A DNA stretch of 64,000 nt from CAWJKP01 sp963843465 (GTDB lineage: Bacteria; Planctomycetota; Planctomycetia; Pirellulales; Thermoguttaceae), in the NCBI GenBank assembly GCA_963843465.1, contig CAWJKP010000002.1, forward strand, positions 868,001 through 932,000. Direction: 5' to 3'. Shown one piece after another: positions 49,274-60,519 of this stretch (its first letter is position 1; the number at the start of each line of letters is the position of its first letter). The translations under genes were made by a program, and so were the position numbers. The notes below the pieces were generated by a model. It saw nothing but the letters and a program-made list of their open reading frames with translations. It did not search any database and had not been told where the DNA came from.

Positions 49274-50277
49274 AATTCCGCATCGGATGCCTTGTCGCGT
49301 TGATAGGAGCTTATGCCCTCGGGGCGGCGATATTCTCGGAGATCGGCCGCATCCTACTCTTCGGGTGGATTGCTTTCTTGGGCCGAACGATCCCCCGGGT
49401 AACCGTCAATCCCTCCGGCATAGTGAGCGGCGCCGGAACGCTGCTGCTGCTTGTGGCCCTGGTCCACTACTTCGGCCGCTGGCTCGTCCGCGCCTCGTCC
49501 GCGGAATCCGGCGTTTTGCCGCGGCCGTGGCGATCCCGCTGGTCGGTCTCGATCGTCGGCAGCCTGATCCTCATGTTCGCCGTCGGCTATTGCTCCGTCG
49601 GCCTGGCCCGCCATCTGGGCTGGATCTTCTCCTCAGGATCGATGTATGCTCCCCGGGTGTTCGGCACTTCTTGGCCGCACCCCGATGCACGGGCCGAGGA
49701 GGCACGCCATCTCAAGGATCTCGGCCTCGCCTTTCAATACTACGACGGCGTCCACTTGAGGTTTCCCGCCGGCGCAACTTATGGCGCGTCCGGCGAGCCC
49801 CTGTATAGCTGGGCGACACTACTACTTCCGTATCTCAACTACGGGCCATTGGGTCACATGGAGGCGTCTTGGAACCATCGGGATAAAATTGCCATTTTCC
49901 GAACCCCGATCCGAGAGTTCTACAATCCAACCCTCGACGACGCGGACCAGTTCGATCGGGACGGCTTCGCCTTGATCCATTATGCCGCCAATAGTAACGC
50001 GCTGGGGCCCGATTCGAAGCTGATGATACCGTCCGACATCAAGCGCGAATCCAACACGATCCTGCTCGGCGAGGTGAACGGAAATTTTCAACCTTGGGGC
50101 AAGCCGGGCAACCTGCGGGATCCGGCCGCCGGCATTAACACGCCCGACGGCTTCGGCGGCACCGAGGGTTCCCGCGGCGCGCAGTTTCTCATGCTCGACG
50201 GCTCCGTCCGCTTCGTCAGCCAGGGCGTCGATCCCGAGGTGCTGAAAGCTTTGGGGGGTAAAGGGGGTGGGAGGTAA
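49270..50277 (+). CDS. DUF1559-type protein, second copy
   Basis: A 335-residue protein from GTG 49270 (overlapping the previous stop) with N-terminal membrane helices and the same core: L-L-L-P-Y-L-N-Y, S-N-T-I-L-L-G-E-V-N-G-N-F-Q-P-W-G and F-L-M-L-D-G-S-V-R-F-V at the C-terminus. Together with 48740-49273 it repeats the gene pair 46994-48771. Confidence 0.88.
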   Translation: MKFRIGCLVALIGAYALGAAIFSEIGRILLFGWIAFLGRTIPRVTVNPSGIVSGAGTLLLLVALVHYFGRWLVRASSAESGVLPRPWRSRWSVSIVGSLILMFAVGYCSVGLARHLGWIFSSGSMYAPRVFGTSWPHPDARAEEARHLKDLGLAFQYYDGVHLRFPAGATYGASGEPLYSWATLLLPYLNYGPLGHMEASWNHRDKIAIFRTPIREFYNPTLDDADQFDRDGFALIHYAANSNALGPDSKLMIPSDIKRESNTILLGEVNGNFQPWGKPGNLRDPAAGINTPDGFGGTEGSRGAQFLMLDGSVRFVSQGVDPEVLKALGGKGGGR

Positions 50278-50495
50278 TTGCTGAGATAGACCCGCTTGGC
50301 GCTGTCGGGGAACTTCTCCGCGAGAATCTACGGGTCGCAGGCCCGGATCACGCCCCGCGTGACCCAGATCCAGCCGCCGCAGCCGATGAACTTGATGCCG
50401 TGCTGCCGGCCCTTGGGGTCCTTGATGCCGCCGTGCCGCTCGCTCGCCGTGGTGCTGTCGCAACTGAGCGGCTTTTCGCCGTCGATGCTGCTCAC
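50278..50495 (-). pseudogene. Small gene remnant with in-frame TAG
   Basis: From a possible GTG start at 50495 it reads S-S-I-D-G-E-K-P-L-S-C and ends R-A-C-D-P, TAG (50330-50328). In the same frame it goes on with I-L-A-E-K-F-P-D-S-A-K-R-V-Y. The protein-like text on both sides of the stop suggests one nonsense change. The end is not well defined. Confidence 0.45.
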
Positions 50496-50514
50496 GATGG
50501 TTTTCCCATGTCGA

Positions 50515-50649
50515 TCAATACTGGGAACGGGAACCGAATCCTCGCAGGAAGAAGAACCCTGCGATCCCCACGGCAAGCAGCATCAGGAACCATTCCTGGC
50601 GACCGGCGTGGTCGAAGACCCGCGTGGCTTGTTGGAGAAGCTGTGACAT
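50515..50649 (-). CDS. Putative 44-residue single-helix membrane protein
   Basis: ATG at 50649 with GGAG just upstream, TGA at 50517-50515. The product has a polar N-terminus, then a membrane helix W-F-L-M-L-L-A-V-G-I-A-G-F-F-F-L and a basic tail. Too short for statistical support, but the composition is that of a real small membrane protein. Confidence 0.5.
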   Translation of the reverse strand: MSQLLQQATRVFDHAGRQEWFLMLLAVGIAGFFFLRGFGSRSQY

Positions 50650-50870
50650 CGCTTCGCTCCGCAAAATCTTGCCCAGACATAGAAGGAGAGCCATTCTAAG
50701 TTTACCTCACCAATCCGGCTCTCGCTGGGGCGCCAGTCCGTCGAGTGACTACCTCGCACGAGGTAAAATATATACAACGGTAGAGGTATCCCATTCGTCG
50801 TCGGGAACTTATCTATCTTGCCGCTTGCGAGCCGACGGCAAAGGAGTATAATCTATCGTTTTGCCGAGTT

Positions 50871-50944
<74 letters not shown>

Positions 50945-50956
50945 CTGATATAAGAA

Positions 50957-50990
50957 AAGGCCCAGCAATCACTTACGACTGCTGGGCCTT
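50957..50990 (+). terminator. Hairpin terminator after tRNA-Asp
   Basis: AAGGCCCAGCA (50957-50967) pairs perfectly with TGCTGGGCCTT (50980-50990). A short pyrimidine run (TTCTC) follows. Confidence 0.8.
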
Positions 50991-51032
50991 CTCGGTTTCT
51001 TGAGCCATGGCCGGCCGACACTCAATAAACAC

Positions 51033-51359
51033 TCAATTCGCTTTTCGGGTCTTGAGGAACTCGGGTACAAAGACCGCCTCAGTTGCCTTCTTCATCTTGT
51101 CAGTCAACTGGATGTAGCGGAGGGTGCTGTACTCCATGCCCGTGCCGGGCATCTCCTTCTCCCAGGCATTGATTCGATGCTTGAACGGGCCGTTGCCGTC
51201 CTTCCACTTGAGTATCTCCGTCTTCGACCGGATAGTCCGCGACTACTTCCCTCCCGCGCCGTCATCGGCCGGAGCGAGTGTCGCCCAACTTGCGACATCG
51301 GGGACGGAAAGGATAAACGAGATGAGTGTGGACAAGATTGCGGCAACCGTTCTTTTCAT
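51033..51359 (-). pseudogene. Small secreted-protein gene with an in-frame TAG
   Basis: The ATG at 51359 starts a clear signal peptide, M-K-R-T-V-A-A-I-L-S-T-L-I-S-F-I-L. The frame meets TAG at 51245-51243 (codon 39). It then continues in the same frame for 69 protein-like codons (K-T-E-I-L-K-W-K-D-G, Y-S-T-L-R-Y-I-Q-L-T-D-K-M) to TGA at 51033. It is either a fresh pseudogene, a sequencing error or stop-codon read-through. Confidence 0.6.
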
Positions 51360-51385
51360 GATGCTCTGCTGAGCCATAGAATGGC

Positions 51386-54300
51386 CTACTTCTCGAATGC
51401 GAATTCCAGCTCGTTGGACCAGTGGCTTGACCAGTAGTCGTGGAATGCGTTCACGTTAAGCTGCGAGACGCTCCGCTCGGCGGCCAGTTCCAAGGCCGCG
51501 CCCTGATTGTTGTTCACCCGGTAGGAGAACTTGATGGTCCGCCCTTCTTCCAGGCGACTACGCACGTCGGGCAGCTCGGCCCAGGGGATGGCCGCTTCCA
51601 CGATGCGCGTATTGCCCTGGCGGTGCATCGCCAGCTTGCCGCCGGGTACCGGGCCGCCGTCCTTTTCCGCTTTGGGCTGGCGCGGATAAAAATGCTTGCG
51701 CGGCACGCCCGGGGCTGCCAGTCGCCACAACTCCGTACCGCCGCCGTAGCGCTGGGCCACGGAGTTGAAAACGTACTCGTAGTCAGTACACTTGCGGGCC
51801 TGGAAGTCCAGCGGCATGCCCGGCGCATGCGCCAACATGCCGTTTTCCCCCGGCGGGAACACGCCGAAGGCCACCTGCACGCTGTCGCCGTTGTTGTTCG
51901 ACGGGATCTCGAAATTGCGGCGATAGCTGAAGCGCCGCACGCCCTCGGGCCAGACCAGCTCCTTGCGCTGGCTGCCGTTGACCAGGAAACTCCTGGCGGG
52001 GTAGAAATACGAATCGTCGTCGCGCGTGGCGTAGCGGACCGTGCCCTCGTCGGGCGTATCGTCGGCGACCTTGGCGGCGAAATAGAAGTACTGATCGTCG
52101 TAGGCCAGGTAGCCGGTGGCCACACCGCTGCCGACTTGCTGCTCGAACTGCACGAAGGGCAGCCAGGCCTTCTCGGTCAGGTTCCGCCCTAGCCCGGCGT
52201 TGGCGGCCGTGGTCTGCGGCAGGACGTCGGCCCAGTCCTTCAAGTCGCCGTCGATGGCGACCGTCTTGCGCGAAATGACATTCACGTGCAGCGTATCGCG
52301 GCGCACGACTTTGCCGTCGGCCCCCGCGTCGAACGTCACTTCCAGCGGATAGCTGTTGGAAGCCGCGCTCTTGCCGCCGGTCACGCGGAGCGCGACTTCT
52401 TTCGTTTCGTTGCCCAGGAGCAGCACACAGTCCGGCCCCTGGAGCGAGAGCCCTTCGACCGCGGCCCCGAGCGCCGGTGATGGGCCGGTTGAGCACATTG
52501 GTAATCGCCAACCGCAGCTCGGGGCCTTTCTCGATGCGGGCGAGAAAATCCTTGGCCTTGATCTCGACCGGCTGGTAGCCCGCAATCGACGAGGCGCTGA
52601 CGGCCGAGACCAGCTTGCGGAACGAGCCGGGTGAACCGTTACTGCGAACGAAGTAGCCCAGACCGTCCAGCGGAACGACCACCTTGCCCTCTTTGTGGGC
52701 GAGGGGGTTGCCGTAGAAATCGTAGAGCGTGAACAGCCCTTCCGGATCGGCCAGCGTCAGACTCGCGTCCTTGAGAACTTCGGCCGCCTGAAGCTGCTTC
52801 TCCAGGATCTCGCGATCGCGCGGCGGGACATTGGCCGGCAAGCGGGCCAACTGCCCGCGGAGTTGCTCGGCCCCGCGCGCGCTACTGAGTCCCAGAACAC
52901 TGCGGAATTTGAGGTAATTCCGCGGGTAGACGCCCCCCAGGTCGCCGACCACGACCAGCGTCCCATCGTCCGGATTGGACTTCCCGGCGGTGGGCAGGCC
53001 GTCGAAGACGAAGACCCAGGGCAGGCCGTTCTGGAACAACAGCTCGCGGAACTTGCGCTCGCCCAGGAAGTGCTGCGTGGAGGCGATGCCTGCGGCCGGG
53101 GCCCAGACCTGGACAACGTCGATGCGTTTGGTCTTGCCGCCCTCCAACTGCAGGTCGACGTTCTGCAGATCGTTGCACACGTCGTGGAGCACGCCGGCCG
53201 TGCGGCTCTGCCCCTGCGCGCATCGACGCGATGACGGGCGCCACGCGCCCTTCCGAGTTGGCAATCCAGGTTTCGGTGTCCCACACCCGCACCGGGCCGT
53301 AGGGGCTCTTGCGGTTTGCCCACTGGGGGATCAGCGAGGGCAGCGCGTTGAGCGGCTGGTAATGGATGCTGGTGAAATCGAGCCATTTCAGGAACGTGTC
53401 CTTGCCGTCGCAGAAGAGCTTGTCCTCGGTGTTCATCGACGAGCAACAGCCGCCGATGAGCACTTGCGCCCGGACTTGGCGCGGGCGTCTTCCACGCCCT
53501 GGGCCATGGCCGTGTAGATTTCGCGGTAGCGGAACAGGTCGGCGCCCCAGCCGGAAATGGAGATGCCTTCCCAGGGCTCGTTCCACAGCTCCACGGCGTT
53601 GACGGGGCCCTTGGGCCACCCCAACTCGCCCACCAGCGCCGCAACCGTCTTGCGGAACTCGCCGTCCCACTTGGGTTCCCAGGCGAAATCGCCCGGATAG
53701 CTCATGTTGCCCTCGCCCTTGTCGTTGAGGAACGAGCGGATGCAGCCCAAGGGCATCAGGTCGCTGCCGCCGCCGCCGAGCGTGAGCATGCAGGTGATGT
53801 CGTGCTGGCCGAGGAGGCGTATTCCGCGGGCCGTGTCATCGAGCCATTTGGCGAAGTTCTTGTCGCTGGCCGCGCAGAAACCGACCTCCAGGCGCGTGCC
53901 CTTGATGCCCAGCCGTTTCCACATCATGGCCTTGACCGGCTCGAAGCCGCGGATATCCATGGCGAAGCTGGGATGTTGGACCTTGCCCGGCGTGGCCGGC
54001 GGGACGCGGAGCAGTCCGGCGGCCAGTTGCCGGCCGTGGCCCGGCACGTCCACGACCACCACGTAGGCGCCGAATCGCGCCGGCACCGGCGGTTGAACGG
54101 TCACGTTGGCATACCCGCGCACCGCCAGTTCCAGGTGGAAGGGGGTGGTGGCAATCAGTTCCTCCTTGATCGACACGGCCCGAAACTCGTCGGCTTCGGT
54201 GACGTATCGGTACAGCTCGGCCTGGGCCTCGGCCTTGATCGGTCCCGCGGTCTGGTTGACGAACTGGAGGCCCAGCGAGAACGCATCGCCCGGATACAGG

Positions 54301-54494
54301 ACGTTGGCCGACTCGTTGCCGCCGACCTGAACGACCCGGTACGACTTGGCGGCATTGTCCGGCGTCAGGCCCAAATGTTTGTCGAGATCCGCCGGAACGC
54401 TCCCAAGAGCCGAGGGGATGTCCGCCATGGCCCCGGCGAACAGCAGGACCGTAAGAACCGCCTTGCCGCCAAGAATGCATCGTGTGGATTGCAT
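51386..54494 (-). pseudogene. Secreted glycoside-hydrolase-like protein with CBM9-like C-terminus, three frameshifts
   Basis: The pieces make one long protein of about 1,035 residues. It has a signal peptide at 54494, a catalytic TIM-barrel-like part with A-V-E-L-W-N-E-P-W (GH-A clan Asn-Glu) and D-F-T-S-I-H-Y-Q-P, and a C-terminal CBM9-like domain (A-I-D-G-D-L-K-D-W-A-D, Y-D-D-Q-Y-F-Y-F-A-A-K-V). The reading frame shifts by one base near 53465, 53220 and 52490. It is either degraded or affected by sequencing errors. The family number is not certain. Confidence 0.75.
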
Positions 54495-54509
54495 CGCACA
54501 GTCTCCCAG

Positions 54510-55046
54510 CTACTCGACCAGCAACAGTGCATAGTAATTCTGCGGACACTCCTCGGAACGGACGACCTCGATAGGCAGTCCGGCCGCGCGGGCCGTGGCG
54601 AAGACGTCGATCCCTGCGGCCTCCATCGCCGGTCGGGCCTTATCGGGATGCTTGCAGGCAGCGACCATGCCCCGCTTCTGCTTGGCGACCACGCACGTCT
54701 TGCAGAGCCAGCACGGCCCGCAGACGAAGGCAAACGCCTTGTAGTAGCCCGCCAGGAACACCTTGCGCTCCAAGGTTCGGGCGATGTCTCGCACCAACTC
54801 CCAGTTGTTACCGTGCAGTAAGAGGGCCGACTGATACTCGTCGAGCATCTTGCGCGTGGTCTTCGGCGTGGGCGAGTGCGGCGGGCAGGTCAGGCACTGG
54901 CCGTATTCCGAGCAGCCGTACTGGCATCGCAGCCGGACCCAGGTGGCGGTGAACACCTGCCGTGACGGCGAGATCACCGCGGCATCCAGGGCGCCCATTT
55001 GCCGGGCTTCGTCGCAGAACGCTACGAGCTGCTGTGGGGTGGTCAT
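54510..55046 (-). CDS. DUF2284 metal-binding protein
   Basis: A 178-residue Cys-rich protein with C-Q-Y-G-C-S-E-Y-G-Q-C-L-T-C-P-P-H-S-P-T and C-G-P-C-W-L-C-K-T-C near residues 50-125. This matches DUF2284, a predicted metal-binding family. The ATG at 55046 is chosen; upstream is not protein-like. It is separated by 15 nt from the hydrolase start and might be transcribed with it. Confidence 0.87.
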   Translation of the reverse strand: MTTPQQLVAFCDEARQMGALDAAVISPSRQVFTATWVRLRCQYGCSEYGQCLTCPPHSPTPKTTRKMLDEYQSALLLHGNNWELVRDIARTLERKVFLAGYYKAFAFVCGPCWLCKTCVVAKQKRGMVAACKHPDKARPAMEAAGIDVFATARAAGLPIEVVRSEECPQNYYALLLVE

Positions 55047-55229
55047 GTCGAGGAATCCGCCCTGGCCTGCTCTCAATCGGCGCCCATCCTCGCCTCGGGT
55101 TTGCGAAGTGGGTGCTGGTCGCACCGGCGATCTACCTAGAAAGCCACCCACTATTGTATCCTGGGATCGGCCGGCGCGAACTGGCCTGCCTGGCGTGGAT
55201 CGCCCATAGCCAATGCCCCTTCGGACCTA

Positions 55230-55610
55230 ATGTCCAGAACCATCCGCCTGTTGACCACCTTGACTGCGCTGATTCTCGCCGTGGGCCTCTTCCAGTGGCC
55301 ACCCTCCGTGCTGCCGTCTTCCCAGGCACGCGATCCTTCGTCCCCACAGGCTGCCACGGAAACAAACATCCCGCCGTCCGTAGAACTGCACCAAGGATTG
55401 GGATCGCTTCCCTACCTGAGCCGTGCCCGGTCCCGCTCCGTCTGCGCTGAAAACCCCAGCGGAGCCAAGGGCAAGGGCCTGGACTTGGAAAAACTCTTCA
55501 AGATCGCGCCGGGGCCATGTGATTTCCGCGGCACGCCGCTGCGGCCCGGAACACAACCTTCGCCAGGCGCGATCGACGAGTCCGAGCTGGCTGGACAAGG
55601 AAGGTCGTGA
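55230..55610 (+). pseudogene. Truncated N-terminus of a secreted DUF2961-like protein
   Basis: A signal peptide (I-R-L-L-T-T-L-T-A-L-I-L-A-V-G-L-F) is followed by L-P-Y-L-S-R-A-R-S-R-S-V-C-A-E-N-P-S-G-A. This is like the beginning of DUF2961 glycoside-hydrolase-like proteins, but the rest of the domain is missing. It is probably a remnant or the result of a deletion. Confidence 0.5.
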
Positions 55611-55672
55611 GCCTGATACTACAACGGACGGCACGTGACGGACTGACCAGCGACCTCGACGGGAGAACTGCC

Positions 55673-58286
55673 ATGTCGCGACGGAGTCTCTGGTTTCGCC
55701 GGATGGTTGATCGCCGTGAGCCTCTTGCCGGCCGCAGGCAGTGCGGAAGCCCCGAAGCCGGCGAGGAAGTATTTCGCTCATCCGGTGGCCGAAGACCGCT
55801 ACGGGGTGATCGCGCCCTGGTATCGCGGGCTGAACGGCCAGTGCGACTTCCGCGTCCGGGTCGCCGCTGAGACGCTCAAACGCTACCCGTGGGCGCATTT
55901 GGAGCCGGCCATGATGTCGGCGCCGCACTTCGTCTTCAACGGCCACTGGGGCATCCGGTCCGACGGCACGATCGTCGTCAGTCCCAAATTGTCCGATTGG
56001 GACAACGGCGACATCGGCCAACGCTCGGCGAGTCTGCTGTTCGGGTTGGCAGGATATTATCGTTACACGGGCGACCCGGCTGCCGTCGGGCTGATCGCCT
56101 TGACCGCCGACCACTTGTTGGACTATTGCCAGACGCCGGCCGATCACCCCTGGCCCGGCTTTCCCATCAGTGCCCCCACGCGGGGAAAGGCCTACGGCCG
56201 GGCCGACCCCCACGGCTTCATCCAATTGGACCTCGGCGCACAGCTCGGCTCGGGTATGCTGGTGGCCTACAAGCTCACGGGGCGGCCACGCTACTTGGAG
56301 GCCGTCAAGCGGTGGGCCGATCTGCTGGCCGAGCACTGCGATCACCGCGGCGGCGCTCGGCCATGGAATCGTTACGCCAATCCCCAGGACTGCAAGTGGG
56401 ACACGAGGCAGACGGGCGGCGTGGCCATGGTGTTGCAGTTTCTTAACGAAGTGATCCGGTTGGGATACGAAGGCAAAGGCGAGGCCTTGCTCAGGGCCCG
56501 GCAAAGCGGCGAAACGTATCTCCGCGAGGTGCTGCTGCCCGAGTGGATCGCCGATCGCACCTTCGGCCATCACTTTTGGGACTGGGAGCAGCCTGTTCTC
56601 GGCTGTTCGGTGCCCTGCGCGGTGGCCGAGTACATGATGGACCGCCGCGAGGCCTTCGGCGATTGGAAATCCGACATCCGGAACATCGTTTCGATCTCCT
56701 TCTGCCGCACCAGCGTCGACGCGGGCTCGGCAGGGGGCGTATACTCCGGCGCGTGGGCCTTCCCCGAATCGACCAGTTGTTGCGGCAAGTCGCTCCAGTA
56801 CCCGATCATGGCCTTCGCCGCCACGCTGGCCCGTTACGGCGAGCTGGCCGATTGTCCCTGGGCCCGGGAAGTGGCGCACCGGCAGGCCATTCTCTGCACC
56901 TACGACGCCCACGAAACCGGGGTGGTGGAAGACGGCATCGACGGCGGCCAGGTGGTGACCGGCGAGTGGTTCAACCTGGCCCATCCCTGGCCGCTGCGGA
57001 CCTTCCTGGAAATCCTCGCCTGGCAGCCGGAGTTGACGGGGGCCAACCGCGAGAACCACATCATGCGGAGCACGTCGGTGGTGCGGACGGTCCAGTACGG
57101 CCGGGGCCGGATCGCGTACGGCACCTACGACGCTCCTGCCCCCGCTGAGGACGTGCTGCGGCTGGCGTTCCCGCCCAAGCGGATCACGGCTGACGGCAAA
57201 CCGCTGCCGTCCGTTGAACGCCTGTCCGCAAACGGCTACGCGATCCAACCGCTCCGTAACGGCGACTGCATCGTCGCCGTCCGCCACGACGGCTGCCGGG
57301 ACCTGGTGGTCGAAGGCGAAGATCCGCAGCAGGAAGCGGAAGACGAGCAGCTTCAATACGTGGGCGACTGGTCCGTGGTCCGCTCGGCCGAAGCTTCGGG
57401 CGGGAAACTGCACGCCAGTGGGCGGGCCGGGGCCGAGGCCTCGCTGACGTTCGACGGCAACCAGGTGCGACTGATCGGCCGGGCCGATCCCGAAGGCGGC
57501 CAGGGCAACGTCTATCTCGACGGCGTGAAGCAGCTTTGCGGCATCAATTGCTGGTGCTCCGAGATCCGCCAGCGGCAAGTCCTTTGCTACAAGAATGGCT
57601 TGGCTCAAGGCAGGCACGTTCTGAAAGTGGTCGTGCGAGGCAGCAAGAATCCCTGTTCCAAAGGGACGTACGTCTACCTGGACGCTGTGCAGTGGTCCGC
57701 CGCCCAAGGGGAAAGCGGTTTTGGCGAAGGCCGCGGCCCTACGGAATCCCAGCGGGTCATCTTCGGCTACACGGGCCGCAAGGACTACGTGGACACCCAG
57801 GGATTTTGCTGGCGGCCGGCCACCGAGTTCGTGATGCGACTCAAGACGGGGGCCGACCTGGTGCCGATCGCCTTCTGGACGGGACCGCGGCTGAAAGACG
57901 TAGCCGGCACCGCCGACGCCGAGTTGTACCGCTACGGGGTCCACGGCCGCGACTTCACGGCCTACTTCACCGTAGCTCCCGCGAAAACCTACCACGTGCG
58001 GCTGAAGTTTTGCCAGGCCGAAATGCCCCAGCCCGCCCGCGATGCCACCAGCATCGATCTCCAGGGACGCGAACTGGTCGCCGACATGGACATCGCCGCC
58101 ACAGCGGGCGGGTCAGGCCGGGCGGTCGACCTGATCTTCAACGACGTGCGGCCCGAACACGGCACGATCGCCGTTCGTTTCTTCTGCCGTCTGGCCGGTA
58201 ATGCCATGGTCCAAGCGATCGAGGTCGGCCCGGGCTCGGCGTCAGGCGGAGCCAAGCCGGTGCCGGTTGGCTCACGTCCGCGTTAA
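55673..58286 (+). CDS. Secreted alpha/alpha-toroid enzyme with malectin-like domain (frameshift in signal peptide)
   Basis: About 870 residues. The ATG at 55673 has GGGAG seven bases upstream and starts M-S-R-R-S-L-W-F-R-R, but the mature protein is in the frame of 55707 (A-V-S-L-L-P-A-A-G-S-A-E-A), so one base seems lost near 55700. The toroid part (residues 20-500) has G-L-A-G-Y-Y-R-Y-T-G-D and C-G-K-S-L-Q-Y-P, with Trp-rich repeats as in polysaccharide lyases and GH88/105-like folds. The C-terminal 150 residues are malectin-like (F-C-Q-A-E, V-D-L-I-F-N-D-V). Substrate unknown. Confidence 0.78.
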
Positions 58287-58368
58287 CGTCTTGGCAAAGG
58301 CGAAGATGATGTAGAAAGGGGAGGCCGAGAGCCGCGTCAGGAGAAGCAACCATTTGAGGAAAGACGCA

Positions 58369-60402
58369 ATGAGATCCATGTTCTGGACACGAGTGGGAAT
58401 GACTCTGGCAGCGTGCCGAAGCATCCTTCTGTTGGCCGTGGCGCTGCCGGCCCTTCCTCCGGCGTGTGCGGGACCCATCGAGGCCGCCATCGAGTTGAAA
58501 AACTCGCAGGGCCTGCGCTGGCAATTGGAAAAACGCGACGGCCGCTGGACCCTGGGGACATTGTTCGTCCACGACAAGCCTGTGGATGCCCCGCTGGCCT
58601 CGGGCGTCCTGGCCCTGAACAACATCGCCAGCCGGCAGCTTCTCTGGCCGGCGGCGACCGAGGCCAAGCAGTTGGACGAGCGGTCCGCCCGTTTTGCGGG
58701 CAGCGAGAAGATCGGCAACGTCTTGTTCCGCTTCGAGGTGGACGTGGCGTTGAAGAAGGACCTGCCCGCTGCCACCCTGCTACCCCGTTGGTCCGTCGAC
58801 AAGGATCTTGACGGCTTCGAGGTCTGTCTGGCTTATCAGGGCGTGGGCAGCAACGACTGGCGTGTGCAAAGCTATCCCTTCGCCGGCAACAGTGAAACGG
58901 CCGTGATTGCCCCCATGCGATATTGCGGCGTGCCGGGGGCATTGGTCTATCGCCCGGACTTGTCGATGGTGATGTTGTTGGCCATCGACGTGCAATTCGA
59001 TTACCTGAATCCGGCTACGTGGACGGGCAGGACCGCCTTCCACTTCAGCAACCGACGGACGGCCCCGCAGTTCCGCTGCGGCGGCGGAAAGTTCGCGGCC
59101 GGCGTGCGGTACGAGCACCCCCTGCAACTGCTGCTGAGCGATGCCGGGGAATTTGCCGGCGCGATCAAGGGCATCCTGGCGAGCTGGATCGAGCTGAACC
59201 ACTACCAGGTGGACGAGTCCCTCTCCGTGCGGACGCCCCAGGAGGCATTCCAGATCACGCTGGAAGGCCGGAGGAAGATGGGCAGTTGGAAGCCGGGGAT
59301 CGGCTACGAGCATCACCGGGGCACGCCTTTCGTGTACGTCGGCAACAATCCCTACATCGCCTACTACGAGTACCGTCTCTATGAGATGACCGGCGATGCG
59401 GAGTGGCGTAAGAGGGCCTTCGAGCAGATCGACTTCGCGCTGAAGGGGCAGCAGACCGACCCGTCGAAACCCAACTTCGGGGTCATGCACACGTCGTGGT
59501 ATTTCCGCAGACAGGGCGAGGCGGAGGGGTTTTGTAGTTGGGACTGGGGCCACAACGGCTACAAAGTGGACCTGAACGCCTGGATGGCGAGGTACATTTT
59601 GCAGACCTGGCAACGGGTCAAGCAGCATGAAGGGCTGGATCGCCAGGATTGGCATAAGGCGGCGGTCGCCGCGGCCGACTGGACCGTTTCGCAGCAGAAC
59701 GCCGACGGCGGCCTGCCGCAGGTGGTGGAGATTGCCACGGGCAAGAAGTCCAACTCCGTGGTCTGCGGCCGGGCTCTCGTCGGACTGCCGATCATCGCCC
59801 AGATCACAGGCGACAAGCGATACCTGAAGGTCAGCGAGGCGATGGAGAAGTTCCTGCGGGCCAACGTCGAGGGCCGCTTCTGGTATACCGGCATGCATCC
59901 CGATCTCCCGCCCAACGACTTCGAGCAGGACAGCATCTATGCGGTTGTAGAATACTGGCTGAACAAGCACGACCGCACGGGACAACAAGAGTGCCTGGAT
60001 CGGGCCGTAGCCAATGCCTACTACGCCCTGCTGTACTGGTGCCCGAAGCAACTGAGCTGGGTTAAGAGTCCCACGCAGTGTGCCCACAGCGAGCAAGAGC
60101 ATTTCAACCAGTATTCGGTCTACTGCTACGGGAACCGCAAGATCGAGTGTCTGGCCCGGCTAGCCAAGAAGACGGGGAACCCGTTGTTCAAGGCGTTGCA
60201 GCAACGCGTGATGCAAATGAACTTCTACAGCCAGGTCACCAAGGGGCCGTTCATGGGCTCGGTGACCGAGGCCATTTGCGACCCCTGGCTTGAGCGTCGC
60301 GGCGGCTTCCAATGGCGTGGCAACCCTTATACGAGTGAGTTGGTGACCGACCTGATGTTGCAGTTGATGGACCTCGGACTGGTCAAGGCCGGCGGACGCT
60401 GA
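58369..60402 (+). CDS. Secreted alpha/alpha-toroid glycoside hydrolase or lyase-like protein
   Basis: A 677-residue protein. The signal peptide (S-I-L-L-L-A-V-A-L-P-A-L-P-P-A-C-A) is followed by a beta-rich domain (about 30-280) and an alpha/alpha barrel with D-W-T-V-S-Q-Q-N-A-D-G-G-L-P and Y-L-K-V-S-E-A-M-E-K. The D-G-G-L-P motif is common in terpene-cyclase-like and pectate-lyase-like toroids. ATG 58369 gives the better signal peptide; 58354 is upstream in frame. It may work with the preceding toroid enzyme on one polysaccharide. Confidence 0.75.
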   Translation: MRSMFWTRVGMTLAACRSILLLAVALPALPPACAGPIEAAIELKNSQGLRWQLEKRDGRWTLGTLFVHDKPVDAPLASGVLALNNIASRQLLWPAATEAKQLDERSARFAGSEKIGNVLFRFEVDVALKKDLPAATLLPRWSVDKDLDGFEVCLAYQGVGSNDWRVQSYPFAGNSETAVIAPMRYCGVPGALVYRPDLSMVMLLAIDVQFDYLNPATWTGRTAFHFSNRRTAPQFRCGGGKFAAGVRYEHPLQLLLSDAGEFAGAIKGILASWIELNHYQVDESLSVRTPQEAFQITLEGRRKMGSWKPGIGYEHHRGTPFVYVGNNPYIAYYEYRLYEMTGDAEWRKRAFEQIDFALKGQQTDPSKPNFGVMHTSWYFRRQGEAEGFCSWDWGHNGYKVDLNAWMARYILQTWQRVKQHEGLDRQDWHKAAVAAADWTVSQQNADGGLPQVVEIATGKKSNSVVCGRALVGLPIIAQITGDKRYLKVSEAMEKFLRANVEGRFWYTGMHPDLPPNDFEQDSIYAVVEYWLNKHDRTGQQECLDRAVANAYYALLYWCPKQLSWVKSPTQCAHSEQEHFNQYSVYCYGNRKIECLARLAKKTGNPLFKALQQRVMQMNFYSQVTKGPFMGSVTEAICDPWLERRGGFQWRGNPYTSELVTDLMLQLMDLGLVKAGGR

Positions 60403-60519
60403 TGCCCGTGGTCGGCAAAGGGACACGCCGACTGCCGTCACGACGAAAGGCGTGAGCCCCACCTGGTTAGTAGGCCATGAACATTGCAGCCGGCAGGTTG
60501 TGTTCTCATAATCTAGCTC

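Noticed and set aside
55227..57995. A 922-residue open frame on the minus strand
   Set aside because: It is the mirror of the toroid enzyme gene in GC-rich DNA; its composition (many His, Arg, Gly, Val without domains) is not protein-like.
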